Source: Salarias fasciatus
Taxonomy: Eukaryota > Chordata > Actinopteri > Blenniiformes > Blenniidae
Reading direction: 5' to 3'
Length of the DNA: 64,000 nucleotides
Assembly (NCBI RefSeq): GCF_902148845.1
Contig: NC_043745.1
Location: 17,797,161 to 17,861,160, forward strand
Shown: positions 1 through 11,057 of the stretch, in pieces
How positions within the stretch are numbered: the first letter of the stretch is position 1
Layout: each line of letters starts with the position of its first letter
Translations under genes and position numbers: made by a program
The notes under the pieces: model-generated
The model's input: only the letters and a program-made list of their open reading frames with translations
What the model was told of the DNA's origin: nothing
Databases searched by the model: none

Positions 1-261
1 CCGTGATATATACTTTTTACCGTGCAAGTTTCAAATTATACCATGATATAAATTTCAGGCCATATCGCCCACCCCTAAATAAACCCACTTAGAATTCAAA
101 ACACCCATGTAACCACACTGGTTTTTACATTGTGAAGAAGTTGTTGAGATTCGAGTCTGCAGTCCCTCTTTCCTCTTGAGGCTTGGTGGTGCTGTTTGTG
201 CTCTGATCGATAAAATGAGTGTTTGATGAAAACGTTCGGATTTCCATGAAAGTTAAAGTGA

Positions 262-304
262 GGAACGCTTCACGAATTTGCGTGTCATCCTTGCGCCAGG
301 GGCC

Positions 305-343
<39 letters not shown>

Positions 344-360
344 CACGATCAAAGTCGCAC
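262..360 (-). ncRNA. U6: U6-like snRNA gene, copy 1
   Basis: U6 RNA is the catalytic snRNA of the spliceosome, made by Pol III. From the AUAUAC after the 5' stem-loop to the GUUCC near the 3' end, this copy reads as vertebrate U6, including ACAGAGA (5' splice-site pairing) and the AGAUUAGC stretch that pairs with U2/U4. Three departures are shared by all copies. The 5' stem-loop is GUGCGA-CUUUGA-UCGUGC instead of the usual GUGCUCGCUUCGGCAGCAC. There is one extra G in CCCCUGGCGCAAGG. UCACUUUAAC follows instead of AUAUUUUU, so the first TTTT lies at 232-229, giving about 132 nt. The end at 262 is set by homology. It may be an active variant or an amplified pseudogene. Octamer spacer: T. Confidence 0.85.
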
Positions 361-579
361 GGCTGAGCAACTGGACAGAGTGGGATTTATCTGAGAGAGA
401 AGTGAGACCCCTCAGACTCACGGTGGGACCAGACCAGGACCGGGACCTTTACGTCACGGGACCTGGTCCAGACAAGCCAGAGGGAGGGGACCGGGTGGGT
501 GACACCCCGGTTCAGTTCTTGTCCCTCTGGTCCGGAATCTCTCGGACTTTTGCTGGTGCATGATGGGAGATATGCAAAT
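361..579 (-). promoter_or_regulatory. Type 3 Pol III promoter of the U6-like gene (unit 1; repeated in every unit)
   Basis: Read on the minus strand from the +1 at 360. A TATA-like ATAAAT lies at 390-385 (-30 to -25). A PSE-like element lies at 427-409 (-67 to -49) and reads CCCACCGTGAGTCTGAGGG, sharing the ACCGT core and the T-GA part with the human U6 PSE. Spacing between PSE and TATA is 18 bp, as in vertebrate U6 genes. The distal element has a perfect octamer ATTTGCAT at 579-572 (-219 to -212), followed by an SPH/ZNF143-like site CTCCCATCATGCACC at 569-555. The four parts at canonical positions argue that the unit derives from a real U6 locus, not from a processed pseudogene. The match is by eye only. 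Confidence 0.85.
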
Positions 580-611
580 CAGTTCAGTCGTTCGTCTCAC
601 GCTCCGCCGTG

Positions 612-746
612 ATGGCGCAGTATTCCAAGATGGCAGCCCGTGGCTCCACTCGAACGGAGACGGTTCATTTAACGGCAGTTTTAGAAGAAATGGATATCAT
701 GAAACGGGCGCATAACAATGTGGACGTTTTCAAAGCTGTCGCGTGA
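612..746 (+). other. Short open frame divergent from the U6-like promoter (unit 1; repeated)
   Basis: A 44-codon frame begins MAQYSKMAARG and ends VDVFKAVA. It starts 33 bp beyond the octamer, pointing away from the U6-like gene. The ATG lies in a GATGGCGC context, with a YY1-like CAAGATGGC just inside. A possible splice donor GTGAAAGT overlaps the stop. The spacing of hydrophobic residues with N-VDVF-AVA faintly recalls the start of a Myb/SANT-like DNA-binding domain, but I cannot confirm this. Because the units are nearly identical, there is no evidence of coding constraint. It could be a remnant first exon that shared the distal element with U6, or chance. Confidence 0.2.
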
Positions 747-936
747 AAGTCAATGGAGAAACAAAGAAGACAAGCACGCTGTTTACTTCTGGGAGAAGTT
801 AGTACGCCTCGGCCGCCCCCCGTCCAATCAGAGCGCTTTCCGGACTCCGGGTCAGGGACGACTTAATCCGTCATTTGTCCCATGTAAACACGAAGCTCAT
901 CGATACAATTCACAATCGCTCAATTAAGAACAAACC

Positions 937-1606
937 TAGGGGTGGGCGGTATACACGGTATGAAACCGTATGCGATATAAATTTGACCCTCGGTAGGGAT
1001 TTTGGGCATGCCGCCCAACCGCGATATCACATTACGTCCTGTGGGTGGCAGTAATGCAACTTTTTAGATGCCCGCTTCCCTGAAGAAGAAGTACACAACA
1101 ACAGCGATGGCTCCTTCACGGAGGCAGCAACACCGTCCATTAACCTGTTAGTATCCTCCTAAACCGCCTTCATTACCTGTGAAACACCTTGAAATCCTCT
1201 GCGTTAGTGAACAACGTGAGCCGTGCAGCTCCTGCTGCCTTCAGGGACACTTCGTAAAAGTAGCCTGCTGATAGACGCTACCGGTGCCTCGGTCAGCTGT
1301 TAGCTTAGCTGTTTGCCACCGACGAACAGGGATCTGTCAAAAAAAAACTGGCACGACGCCAAATCAAGTTGCCGACCCTTGATCTGTAATCTGGACATGG
1401 GTGGGATTCAAAGTAACTTGACTTATGTTATTTAATAGTTTAAAAACTATTTCCTGCTTCCATGCTTTTACCATGTGCTATGGCAACCATTCAAAGACTG
1501 TTATGCTGAAATGTATATATCAAATTATACCGTGATATATACTTTTTACCGTGCAAGTTTGAAATTATACCATGATATAAATTTCAGGCCATATCGCCCA
1601 CCCCTA
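937..1606. mobile_element. hAT-type non-autonomous DNA transposon, 670 bp (unit 1; one in each unit)
   Basis: The ends are inverted repeats: left TAGGGGTGGGCGGTAT, right (reverse complement) TAGGGGTGGGCGATAT. They are flanked by a near-perfect 8-bp target duplication, AACAAACC at 929-936 and AATAAACC at 1607-1614, which points to the hAT superfamily. No transposase frame is present. Near the right end a motif AAATTATACCRTGATATA occurs twice. A partial copy occupies 1-77. Other copies: 2465-3134, 3994-4663, 5523-6192, 7051-7718, 8577-9246, 10106-10774, 11634-12303, 13163-13830, 14690-15358, 16218-16887, 17747-18416, 19276-19945, 20806-21474, 22334-23002, 23862-24530, 25391-26059, 26920-27588, 28449-29118, 29979-30647, 31508-32175, 33035-33703, 34564-35232, 36092-36760, 37620-38288, 39149-39817, 40678-41347. 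The same target duplication mismatch recurs in the copies I inspected, so the insertion came before the amplification. Confidence 0.8.
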
Positions 1607-1790
1607 AATAAACCCACTTAGAATTCAAAACACCCATGTAACCACACTGGTTTTTACATTGTGAAGAAGTTGTTGAGATTCGAGTCTGCAGTCCCTCTTT
1701 CCTCTTGAGGCTTGGTGGTGCTGTTTGTGCTCTGATCGATAAAATGAGTGTTTGATGAAAACGTTCGGATTTCCATGAAAGTTAAAGTGA

Positions 1791-1833
1791 GGAACGCTTC
1801 ACGAATTTGCGTGTCATCCTTGCGCCAGGGGCC

Positions 1834-1872
<39 letters not shown>

Positions 1873-1889
1873 CACGATCAAAGTCGCAC
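1791..1889 (-). ncRNA. U6: U6-like snRNA gene, copy 2
   Basis: Same sequence as copy 1. Octamer/SPH spacer is T. This unit lacks one C in the C-run near 2,346, outside the gene. Confidence 0.85.
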
Positions 1890-3318
1890 GGCTGAGCAAC
1901 TGGACAGAGTGGGATTTATCTGAGAGAGAAGTGAGACCCCTCAGACTCACGGTGGGACCAGACCAGGACCGGGACCTTTACGTCACGGGACCTGGTCCAG
2001 ACAAGCCAGAGGGAGGGGACCGGGTGGGTGACACCCCGGTTCAGTTCTTGTCCCTCTGGTCCGGAATCTCTCGGACTTTTGCTGGTGCATGATGGGAGAT
2101 ATGCAAATCAGTTCAGTCGTTCGTCTCACGCTCCGCCGTGATGGCGCAGTATTCCAAGATGGCAGCCCGTGGCTCCACTCGAACGGAGACGGTTCATTTA
2201 ACGGCAGTTTTAGAAGAAATGGATATCATGAAACGGGCGCATAACAATGTGGACGTTTTCAAAGCTGTCGCGTGAAAGTCAATGGAGAAACAAAGAAGAC
2301 AAGCACGCTGTTTACTTCTGGGAGAAGTTAGTACGCCTCGGCCGCCCCCGTCCAATCAGAGCGCTTTCCGGACTCCGGGTCAGGGACGACTTAATCCGTC
2401 ATTTGTCCCATGTAAACACGAAGCTCATCGATACAATTCACAATCGCTCAATTAAGAACAAACCTAGGGGTGGGCGGTATACACGGTATGAAACCGTATG
2501 CGATATAAATTTGACCCTCGGTAGGGATTTTGGGCATGCCGCCCAACCGCGATATCACATTACGTCCTGTGGGTGGCAGTAATGCAACTTTTTAGATGCC
2601 CGCTTCCCTGAAGAAGAAGTACACAACAACAGCGATGGCTCCTTCACGGAGGCAGCAACACCGTCCATTAACCTGTTAGTATCCTCCTAAACCGCCTTCA
2701 TTACCTGTGAAACACCTTGAAATCCTCTGCGTTAGTGAACAACGTGAGCCGTGCAGCTCCTGCTGCCTTCAGGGACACTTCGTAAAAGTAGCCTGCTGAT
2801 AGACGCTACCGGTGCCTCGGTCAGCTGTTAGCTTAGCTGTTTGCCACCGACGAACAGGGATCTGTCAAAAAAAAACTGGCACGACGCCAAATCAAGTTGC
2901 CGACCCTTGATCTGTAATCTGGACATGGGTGGGATTCAAAGTAACTTGACTTATGTTATTTAATAGTTTAAAAACTATTTCCTGCTTCCATGCTTTTACC
3001 ATGTGCTATGGCAACCATTCAAAGACTGTTATGCTGAAATGTATATATCAAATTATACCGTGATATATACTTTTTACCGTGCAAGTTTGAAATTATACCA
3101 TGATATAAATTTCAGGCCATATCGCCCACCCCTAAATAAACCCACTTAGAATTCAAAACACCCATGTAACCACACTGGTTTTTACATTGTGAAGAAGTTG
3201 TTGAGATTCGAGTCTGCAGTCCCTCTTTCCTCTTGAGGCTTGGTGGTGCTGTTTGTGCTCTGATCGATAAAATGAGTGTTTGATGAAAACGTTCGGATTT
3301 CCATGAAAGTTAAAGTGA

Positions 3319-3361
3319 GGAACGCTTCACGAATTTGCGTGTCATCCTTGCGCCAGGGGCC

Positions 3362-3400
<39 letters not shown>

Positions 3401-3417
3401 CACGATCAAAGTCGCAC
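3319..3417 (-). ncRNA. U6: U6-like snRNA gene, copy 3
   Basis: Same sequence as copy 1; octamer spacer T. Confidence 0.85.
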
Positions 3418-4847
3418 GGCTGAGCAACTGGACAGAGTGGGATTTATCTGAGAGAGAAGTGAGACCCCTCAGACTCACGGTGGGACCAGACCAGGACCGG
3501 GACCTTTACGTCACGGGACCTGGTCCAGACAAGCCAGAGGGAGGGGACCGGGTGGGTGACACCCCGGTTCAGTTCTTGTCCCTCTGGTCCGGAATCTCTC
3601 GGACTTTTGCTGGTGCATGATGGGAGATATGCAAATCAGTTCAGTCGTTCGTCTCACGCTCCGCCGTGATGGCGCAGTATTCCAAGATGGCAGCCCGTGG
3701 CTCCACTCGAACGGAGACGGTTCATTTAACGGCAGTTTTAGAAGAAATGGATATCATGAAACGGGCGCATAACAATGTGGACGTTTTCAAAGCTGTCGCG
3801 TGAAAGTCAATGGAGAAACAAAGAAGACAAGCACGCTGTTTACTTCTGGGAGAAGTTAGTACGCCTCGGCCGCCCCCCGTCCAATCAGAGCGCTTTCCGG
3901 ACTCCGGGTCAGGGACGACTTAATCCGTCATTTGTCCCATGTAAACACGAAGCTCATCGATACAATTCACAATCGCTCAATTAAGAACAAACCTAGGGGT
4001 GGGCGGTATACACGGTATGAAACCGTATGCGATATAAATTTGACCCTCGGTAGGGATTTTGGGCATGCCGCCCAACCGCGATATCACATTACGTCCTGTG
4101 GGTGGCAGTAATGCAACTTTTTAGATGCCCGCTTCCCTGAAGAAGAAGTACACAACAACAGCGATGGCTCCTTCACGGAGGCAGCAACACCGTCCATTAA
4201 CCTGTTAGTATCCTCCTAAACCGCCTTCATTACCTGTGAAACACCTTGAAATCCTCTGCGTTAGTGAACAACGTGAGCCGTGCAGCTCCTGCTGCCTTCA
4301 GGGACACTTCGTAAAAGTAGCCTGCTGATAGACGCTACCGGTGCCTCGGTCAGCTGTTAGCTTAGCTGTTTGCCACCGACGAACAGGGATCTGTCAAAAA
4401 AAAACTGGCACGACGCCAAATCAAGTTGCCGACCCTTGATCTGTAATCTGGACATGGGTGGGATTCAAAGTAACTTGACTTATGTTATTTAATAGTTTAA
4501 AAACTATTTCCTGCTTCCATGCTTTTACCATGTGCTATGGCAACCATTCAAAGACTGTTATGCTGAAATGTATATATCAAATTATACCGTGATATATACT
4601 TTTTACCGTGCAAGTTTCAAATTATACCATGATATAAATTTCAGGCCATATCGCCCACCCCTAAATAAACCCACTTAGAATTCAAAACACCCATGTAACC
4701 ACACTGGTTTTTACATTGTGAAGAAGTTGTTGAGATTCGAGTCTGCAGTCCCTCTTTCCTCTTGAGGCTTGGTGGTGCTGTTTGTGCTCTGATCGATAAA
4801 ATGAGTGTTTGATGAAAACGTTCGGATTTCCATGAAAGTTAAAGTGA

Positions 4848-4890
4848 GGAACGCTTCACGAATTTGCGTGTCATCCTTGCGCCAGGGGCC

Positions 4891-4929
<39 letters not shown>

Positions 4930-4946
4930 CACGATCAAAGTCGCAC
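4848..4946 (-). ncRNA. U6: U6-like snRNA gene, copy 4
   Basis: Same sequence as copy 1; octamer spacer T. Confidence 0.85.
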
Positions 4947-6376
4947 GGCTGAGCAACTGGACAGAGTGGGATTTATCTGAGAGAGAAGTGAGACCCCTCA
5001 GACTCACGGTGGGACCAGACCAGGACCGGGACCTTTACGTCACGGGACCTGGTCCAGACAAGCCAGAGGGAGGGGACCGGGTGGGTGACACCCCGGTTCA
5101 GTTCTTGTCCCTCTGGTCCGGAATCTCTCGGACTTTTGCTGGTGCATGATGGGAGATATGCAAATCAGTTCAGTCGTTCGTCTCACGCTCCGCCGTGATG
5201 GCGCAGTATTCCAAGATGGCAGCCCGTGGCTCCACTCGAACGGAGACGGTTCATTTAACGGCAGTTTTAGAAGAAATGGATATCATGAAACGGGCGCATA
5301 ACAATGTGGACGTTTTCAAAGCTGTCGCGTGAAAGTCAATGGAGAAACAAAGAAGACAAGCACGCTGTTTACTTCTGGGAGAAGTTAGTACGCCTCGGCC
5401 GCCCCCCGTCCAATCAGAGCGCTTTCCGGACTCCGGGTCAGGGACGACTTAATCCGTCATTTGTCCCATGTAAACACGAAGCTCATCGATACAATTCACA
5501 ATCGCTCAATTAAGAACAAACCTAGGGGTGGGCGGTATACACGGTATGAAACCGTATGCGATATAAATTTGACCCTCGGTAGGGATTTTGGGCATGCCGC
5601 CCAACCGCGATATCACATTACGTCCTGTGGGTGGCAGTAATGCAACTTTTTAGATGCCCGCTTCCCTGAAGAAGAAGTACACAACAACAGCGATGGCTCC
5701 TTCACGGAGGCAGCAACACCGTCCATTAACCTGTTAGTATCCTCCTAAACCGCCTTCATTACCTGTGAAACACCTTGAAATCCTCTGCGTTAGTGAACAA
5801 CGTGAGCCGTGCAGCTCCTGCTGCCTTCAGGGACACTTCGTAAAAGTAGCCTGCTGATAGACGCTACCGGTGCCTCGGTCAGCTGTTAGCTTAGCTGTTT
5901 GCCACCGACGAACAGGGATCTGTCAAAAAAAAACTGGCACGACGCCAAATCAAGTTGCCGACCCTTGATCTGTAATCTGGACATGGGTGGGATTCAAAGT
6001 AACTTGACTTATGTTATTTAATAGTTTAAAAACTATTTCCTGCTTCCATGCTTTTACCATGTGCTATGGCAACCATTCAAAGACTGTTATGCTGAAATGT
6101 ATATATCAAATTATACCGTGATATATACTTTTTACCGTGCAAGTTTGAAATTATACCATGATATAAATTTCAGGCCATATCGCCCACCCCTAAATAAACC
6201 CACTTAGAATTCAAAACACCCATGTAACCACACTGGTTTTTACATTGTGAAGAAGTTGTTGAGATTCGAGTCTGCAGTCCCTCTTTCCTCTTGAGGCTTG
6301 GTGGTGCTGTTTGTGCTCTGATCGATAAAATGAGTGTTTGATGAAAACGTTCGGATTTCCATGAAAGTTAAAGTGA

Positions 6377-6419
6377 GGAACGCTTCACGAATTTGCGTGT
6401 CATCCTTGCGCCAGGGGCC

Positions 6420-6458
<39 letters not shown>

Positions 6459-6475
6459 CACGATCAAAGTCGCAC
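6377..6475 (-). ncRNA. U6: U6-like snRNA gene, copy 5
   Basis: Gene as copy 1; octamer spacer T. One T is missing upstream at about 6,563 (between PSE and octamer), shortening that interval by 1 bp. Confidence 0.85.
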
Positions 6476-7902
6476 GGCTGAGCAACTGGACAGAGTGGGA
6501 TTTATCTGAGAGAGAAGTGAGACCCCTCAGACTCACGGTGGGACCAGACCAGGACCGGGACCTTACGTCACGGGACCTGGTCCAGACAAGCCAGAGGGAG
6601 GGGACCGGGTGGGTGACACCCCGGTTCAGTTCTTGTCCCTCTGGTCCGGAATCTCTCGGACTTTTGCTGGTGCATGATGGGAGATATGCAAATCAGTTCA
6701 GTCGTTCGTCTCACGCTCCGCCGTGATGGCGCAGTATTCCAAGATGGCAGCCCGTGGCTCCACTCGAACGGAGACGGTTCATTTAACGGCAGTTTTAGAA
6801 GAAATGGATATCATGAAACGGGCGCATAACAATGTGGACGTTTTCAAAGCTGTCGCGTGAAAGTCAATGGAGAAACAAAGAAGACAAGCACGCTGTTTAC
6901 TTCTGGGAGAAGTTAGTACGCCTCGGCCGCCCCCCGTCCAATCAGAGCGCTTTCCGGACTCCGGGTCAGGGACGACTTAATCCGTCATTTGTCCCATGTA
7001 AACACGAAGCTCATCGATACAATTCACAATCGCTCAATTAAGAACAAACCTAGGGGTGGGCGGTATACACGGTATGAAACCGTATGCGATATAAATTTGA
7101 CCCTCGGTAGGGATTTTGGGCATGCCGCCCAACCGCGATATCACATTACGTCCTGTGGGTGGCAGTAATGCAACTTTTAGATGCCCGCTTCCCTGAAGAA
7201 GAAGTACACAACAACAGCGATGGCTCCTTCACGGAGGCAGCAACACCGTCCATTAACCTGTTAGTATCCTCCTAAACCGCCTTCATTACCTGTGAAACAC
7301 CTTGAAATCCTCTGCGTTAGTGAACAACGTGAGCCGTGCAGCTCCTGCTGCCTTCAGGGACACTTCGTAAAAGTAGCCTGCTGATAGACGCTACCGGTGC
7401 CTCGGTCAGCTGTTAGCTTAGCTGTTTGCCACCGACGAACAGGGATCTGTCAAAAAAAACTGGCACGACGCCAAATCAAGTTGCCGACCCTTGATCTGTA
7501 ATCTGGACATGGGTGGGATTCAAAGTAACTTGACTTATGTTATTTAATAGTTTAAAAACTATTTCCTGCTTCCATGCTTTTACCATGTGCTATGGCAACC
7601 ATTCAAAGACTGTTATGCTGAAATGTATATACCAAATTATACCGTGATATATACTTTTTACCGTGCAAGTTTCAAATTATACCATGATATAAATTTCAGG
7701 CCATATCGCCCACCCCTAAATAAACCCACTTAGAATTCAAAACACCCATGTAACCACACTGGTTTTTACATTGTGAAGAAGTTGTTGAGATTCGAGTCTG
7801 CAGTCCCTCTTTCCTCTTGAGGCTTGGTGGTGCTGTTTGTGCTCTGATCGATAAAATGAGTGTTTGATGAAAACGTTCGGATTTCCATGAAAGTTAAAGT
7901 GA

Positions 7903-7945
7903 GGAACGCTTCACGAATTTGCGTGTCATCCTTGCGCCAGGGGCC

Positions 7946-7984
<39 letters not shown>

Positions 7985-8001
7985 CACGATCAAAGTCGCA
8001 C
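7903..8001 (-). ncRNA. U6: U6-like snRNA gene, copy 6
   Basis: Gene as copy 1; octamer spacer T. The unit lost one A near 8,294, which changes the short open frame beyond the promoter. Confidence 0.85.
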
Positions 8002-9430
8002 GGCTGAGCAACTGGACAGAGTGGGATTTATCTGAGAGAGAAGTGAGACCCCTCAGACTCACGGTGGGACCAGACCAGGACCGGGACCTTTACGTCACGG
8101 GACCTGGTCCAGACAAGCCAGAGGGAGGGGACCGGGTGGGTGACACCCCGGTTCAGTTCTTGTCCCTCTGGTCCGGAATCTCTCGGACTTTTGCTGGTGC
8201 ATGATGGGAGATATGCAAATCAGTTCAGTCGTTCGTCTCACGCTCCGCCGTGATGGCGCAGTATTCCAAGATGGCAGCCCGTGGCTCCACTCGACGGAGA
8301 CGGTTCATTTAACGGCAGTTTTAGAAGAAATGGATATCATGAAACGGGCGCATAACAATGTGGACGTTTTCAAAGCTGTCGCGTGAAAGTCAATGGAGAA
8401 ACAAAGAAGACAAGCACGCTGTTTACTTCTGGGAGAAGTTAGTACGCCTCGGCCGCCCCCCGTCCAATCAGAGCGCTTTCCGGACTCCGGGTCAGGGACG
8501 ACTTAATCCGTCATTTGTCCCATGTAAACACGAAGCTCATCGATACAATTCACAATCGCTCAATTAAGAACAAACCTAGGGGTGGGCGGTATACACGGTA
8601 TGAAACCGTATGCGATATAAATTTGACCCTCGGTAGGGATTTTGGGCATGCCGCCCAACCGCGATATCACATTACGTCCTGTGGGTGGCAGTAATGCAAC
8701 TTTTTAGATGCCCGCTTCCCTGAAGAAGAAGTACACAACAACAGCGATGGCTCCTTCACGGAGGCAGCAACACCGTCCATTAACCTGTTAGTATCCTCCT
8801 AAACCGCCTTCATTACCTGTGAAACACCTTGAAATCCTCTGCGTTAGTGAACAACGTGAGCCGTGCAGCTCCTGCTGCCTTCAGGGACACTTCGTAAAAG
8901 TAGCCTGCTGATAGACGCTACCGGTGCCTCGGTCAGCTGTTAGCTTAGCTGTTTGCCACCGACGAACAGGGATCTGTCAAAAAAAAACTGGCACGACGCC
9001 AAATCAAGTTGCCGACCCTTGATCTGTAATCTGGACATGGGTGGGATTCAAAGTAACTTGACTTATGTTATTTAATAGTTTAAAAACTATTTCCTGCTTC
9101 CATGCTTTTACCATGTGCTATGGCAACCATTCAAAGACTGTTATGCTGAAATGTATATATCAAATTATACCGTGATATATACTTTTTACCGTGCAAGTTT
9201 CAAATTATACCATGATATAAATTTCAGGCCATATCGCCCACCCCTAAATAAACCCACTTAGAATTCAAAACACCCATGTAACCACACTGGTTTTTACATT
9301 GTGAAGAAGTTGTTGAGATTCGAGTCTGCAGTCCCTCTTTCCTCTTGAGGCTTGGTGGTGCTGTTTGTGCTCTGATCGATAAAATGAGTGTTTGATGAAA
9401 ACGTTCGGATTTCCATGAAAGTTAAAGTGA

Positions 9431-9473
9431 GGAACGCTTCACGAATTTGCGTGTCATCCTTGCGCCAGGGGCC

Positions 9474-9512
<39 letters not shown>

Positions 9513-9529
9513 CACGATCAAAGTCGCAC
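9431..9529 (-). ncRNA. U6: U6-like snRNA gene, copy 7
   Basis: Gene as copy 1; octamer spacer T. Confidence 0.85.
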
Positions 9530-10958
9530 GGCTGAGCAACTGGACAGAGTGGGATTTATCTGAGAGAGAAGTGAGACCCCTCAGACTCACGGTGGGACCA
9601 GACCAGGACCGGGACCTTTACGTCACGGGACCTGGTCCAGACAAGCCAGAGGGAGGGGACCGGGTGGGTGACACCCCGGTTCAGTTCTTGTCCCTCTGGT
9701 CCGGAATCTCTCGGACTTTTGCTGGTGCATGATGGGAGATATGCAAATCAGTTCAGTCGTTCGTCTCACGCTCCGCCGTGATGGCGCAGTATTCCAAGAT
9801 GGCAGCCCGTGGCTCCACTCGAACGGAGACGGTTCATTTAACGGCAGTTTTAGAAGAAATGGATATCATGAAACGGGCGCATAACAATGTGGACGTTTTC
9901 AAAGCTGTCACGTGAAAGTCAATGGAGAAACAAAGAAGACAAGCACGCTGTTTACTTCTGGGAGAAGTTAGTACGCCTCGGCCGCCCCCCGTCCAATCAG
10001 AGCGCTTTCCGGACTCCGGGTCAGGGACGACTTAATCCGTCATTTGTCCCATGTAAACACGAAGCTCATCGATACAATTCACAATCGCTCAATTAAGAAC
10101 AAACCTAGGGGTGGGCGGTATACACGGTATGAAACCGTATGCGATATAAATTTGACCCTCGGTAGGGATTTTGGGCATGCCGCCCAACCGCGATATCACA
10201 TTACGTCCTGTGGGTGGCAGTAATGCAACTTTTTAGATGCCCGCTTCCCTGAAGAAGAAGTACACAACAACAGCGATGGCTCCTTCACGGAGGCAGCAAC
10301 ACCGTCCATTAACCTGTTAGTATCCTCCTAAACCGCCTTCATTACCTGTGAAACACCTTGAAATCCTCTGCGTTAGTGAACAACGTGAGCCGTGCAGCTC
10401 CTGCTGCCTTCAGGGACACTTCGTAAAAGTAGCCTGCTGATAGACGCTACCGGTGCCTCGGTCAGCTGTTAGCTTAGCTGTTTGCCACCGACGAACAGGG
10501 ATCTGTCAAAAAAAACTGGCACGACGCCAAATCAAGTTGCCGACCCTTGATCTGTAATCTGGACATGGGTGGGATTCAAAGTAACTTGACTTATGTTATT
10601 TAATAGTTTAAAAACTATTTCCTGCTTCCATGCTTTTACCATGTGCTATGGCAACCATTCAAAGACTGTTATGCTGAAATGTATATACCAAATTATACCG
10701 TGATATATACTTTTTACCGTGCAAGTTTGAAATTATACCATGATATAAATTTCAGGCCATATCGCCCACCCCTAAATAAACCCACTTAGAATTCAAAACA
10801 CCCATGTAACCACACTGGTTTTTACATTGTGAAGAAGTTGTTGAGATTCGAGTCTGCAGTCCCTCTTTCCTCTTGAGGCTTGGTGGTGCTGTTTGTGCTC
10901 TGATCGATAAAATGAGTGTTTGATGAAAACGTTCGGATTTCCATGAAAGTTAAAGTGA

Positions 10959-11001
10959 GGAACGCTTCACGAATTTGCGTGTCATCCTTGCGCCAGGGGC
11001 C

Positions 11002-11040
<39 letters not shown>

Positions 11041-11057
11041 CACGATCAAAGTCGCAC
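10959..11057 (-). ncRNA. U6: U6-like snRNA gene, copy 8
   Basis: Gene as copy 1; octamer spacer T. Confidence 0.85.

Noticed and set aside
224-361. Box C/D snoRNA in the U6 flank (TGATGA near 224)
   Set aside because: No D box at suitable distance and no terminal stem.
718-927. 69-codon frame starting MWTFSKLSRES, present in 26 units, with a longer version in unit 2 at 2,247
   Set aside because: It recurs only because the units are nearly identical. One base deletion in unit 2 changes its end freely, and there is no recognisable domain, so no sign of coding constraint.
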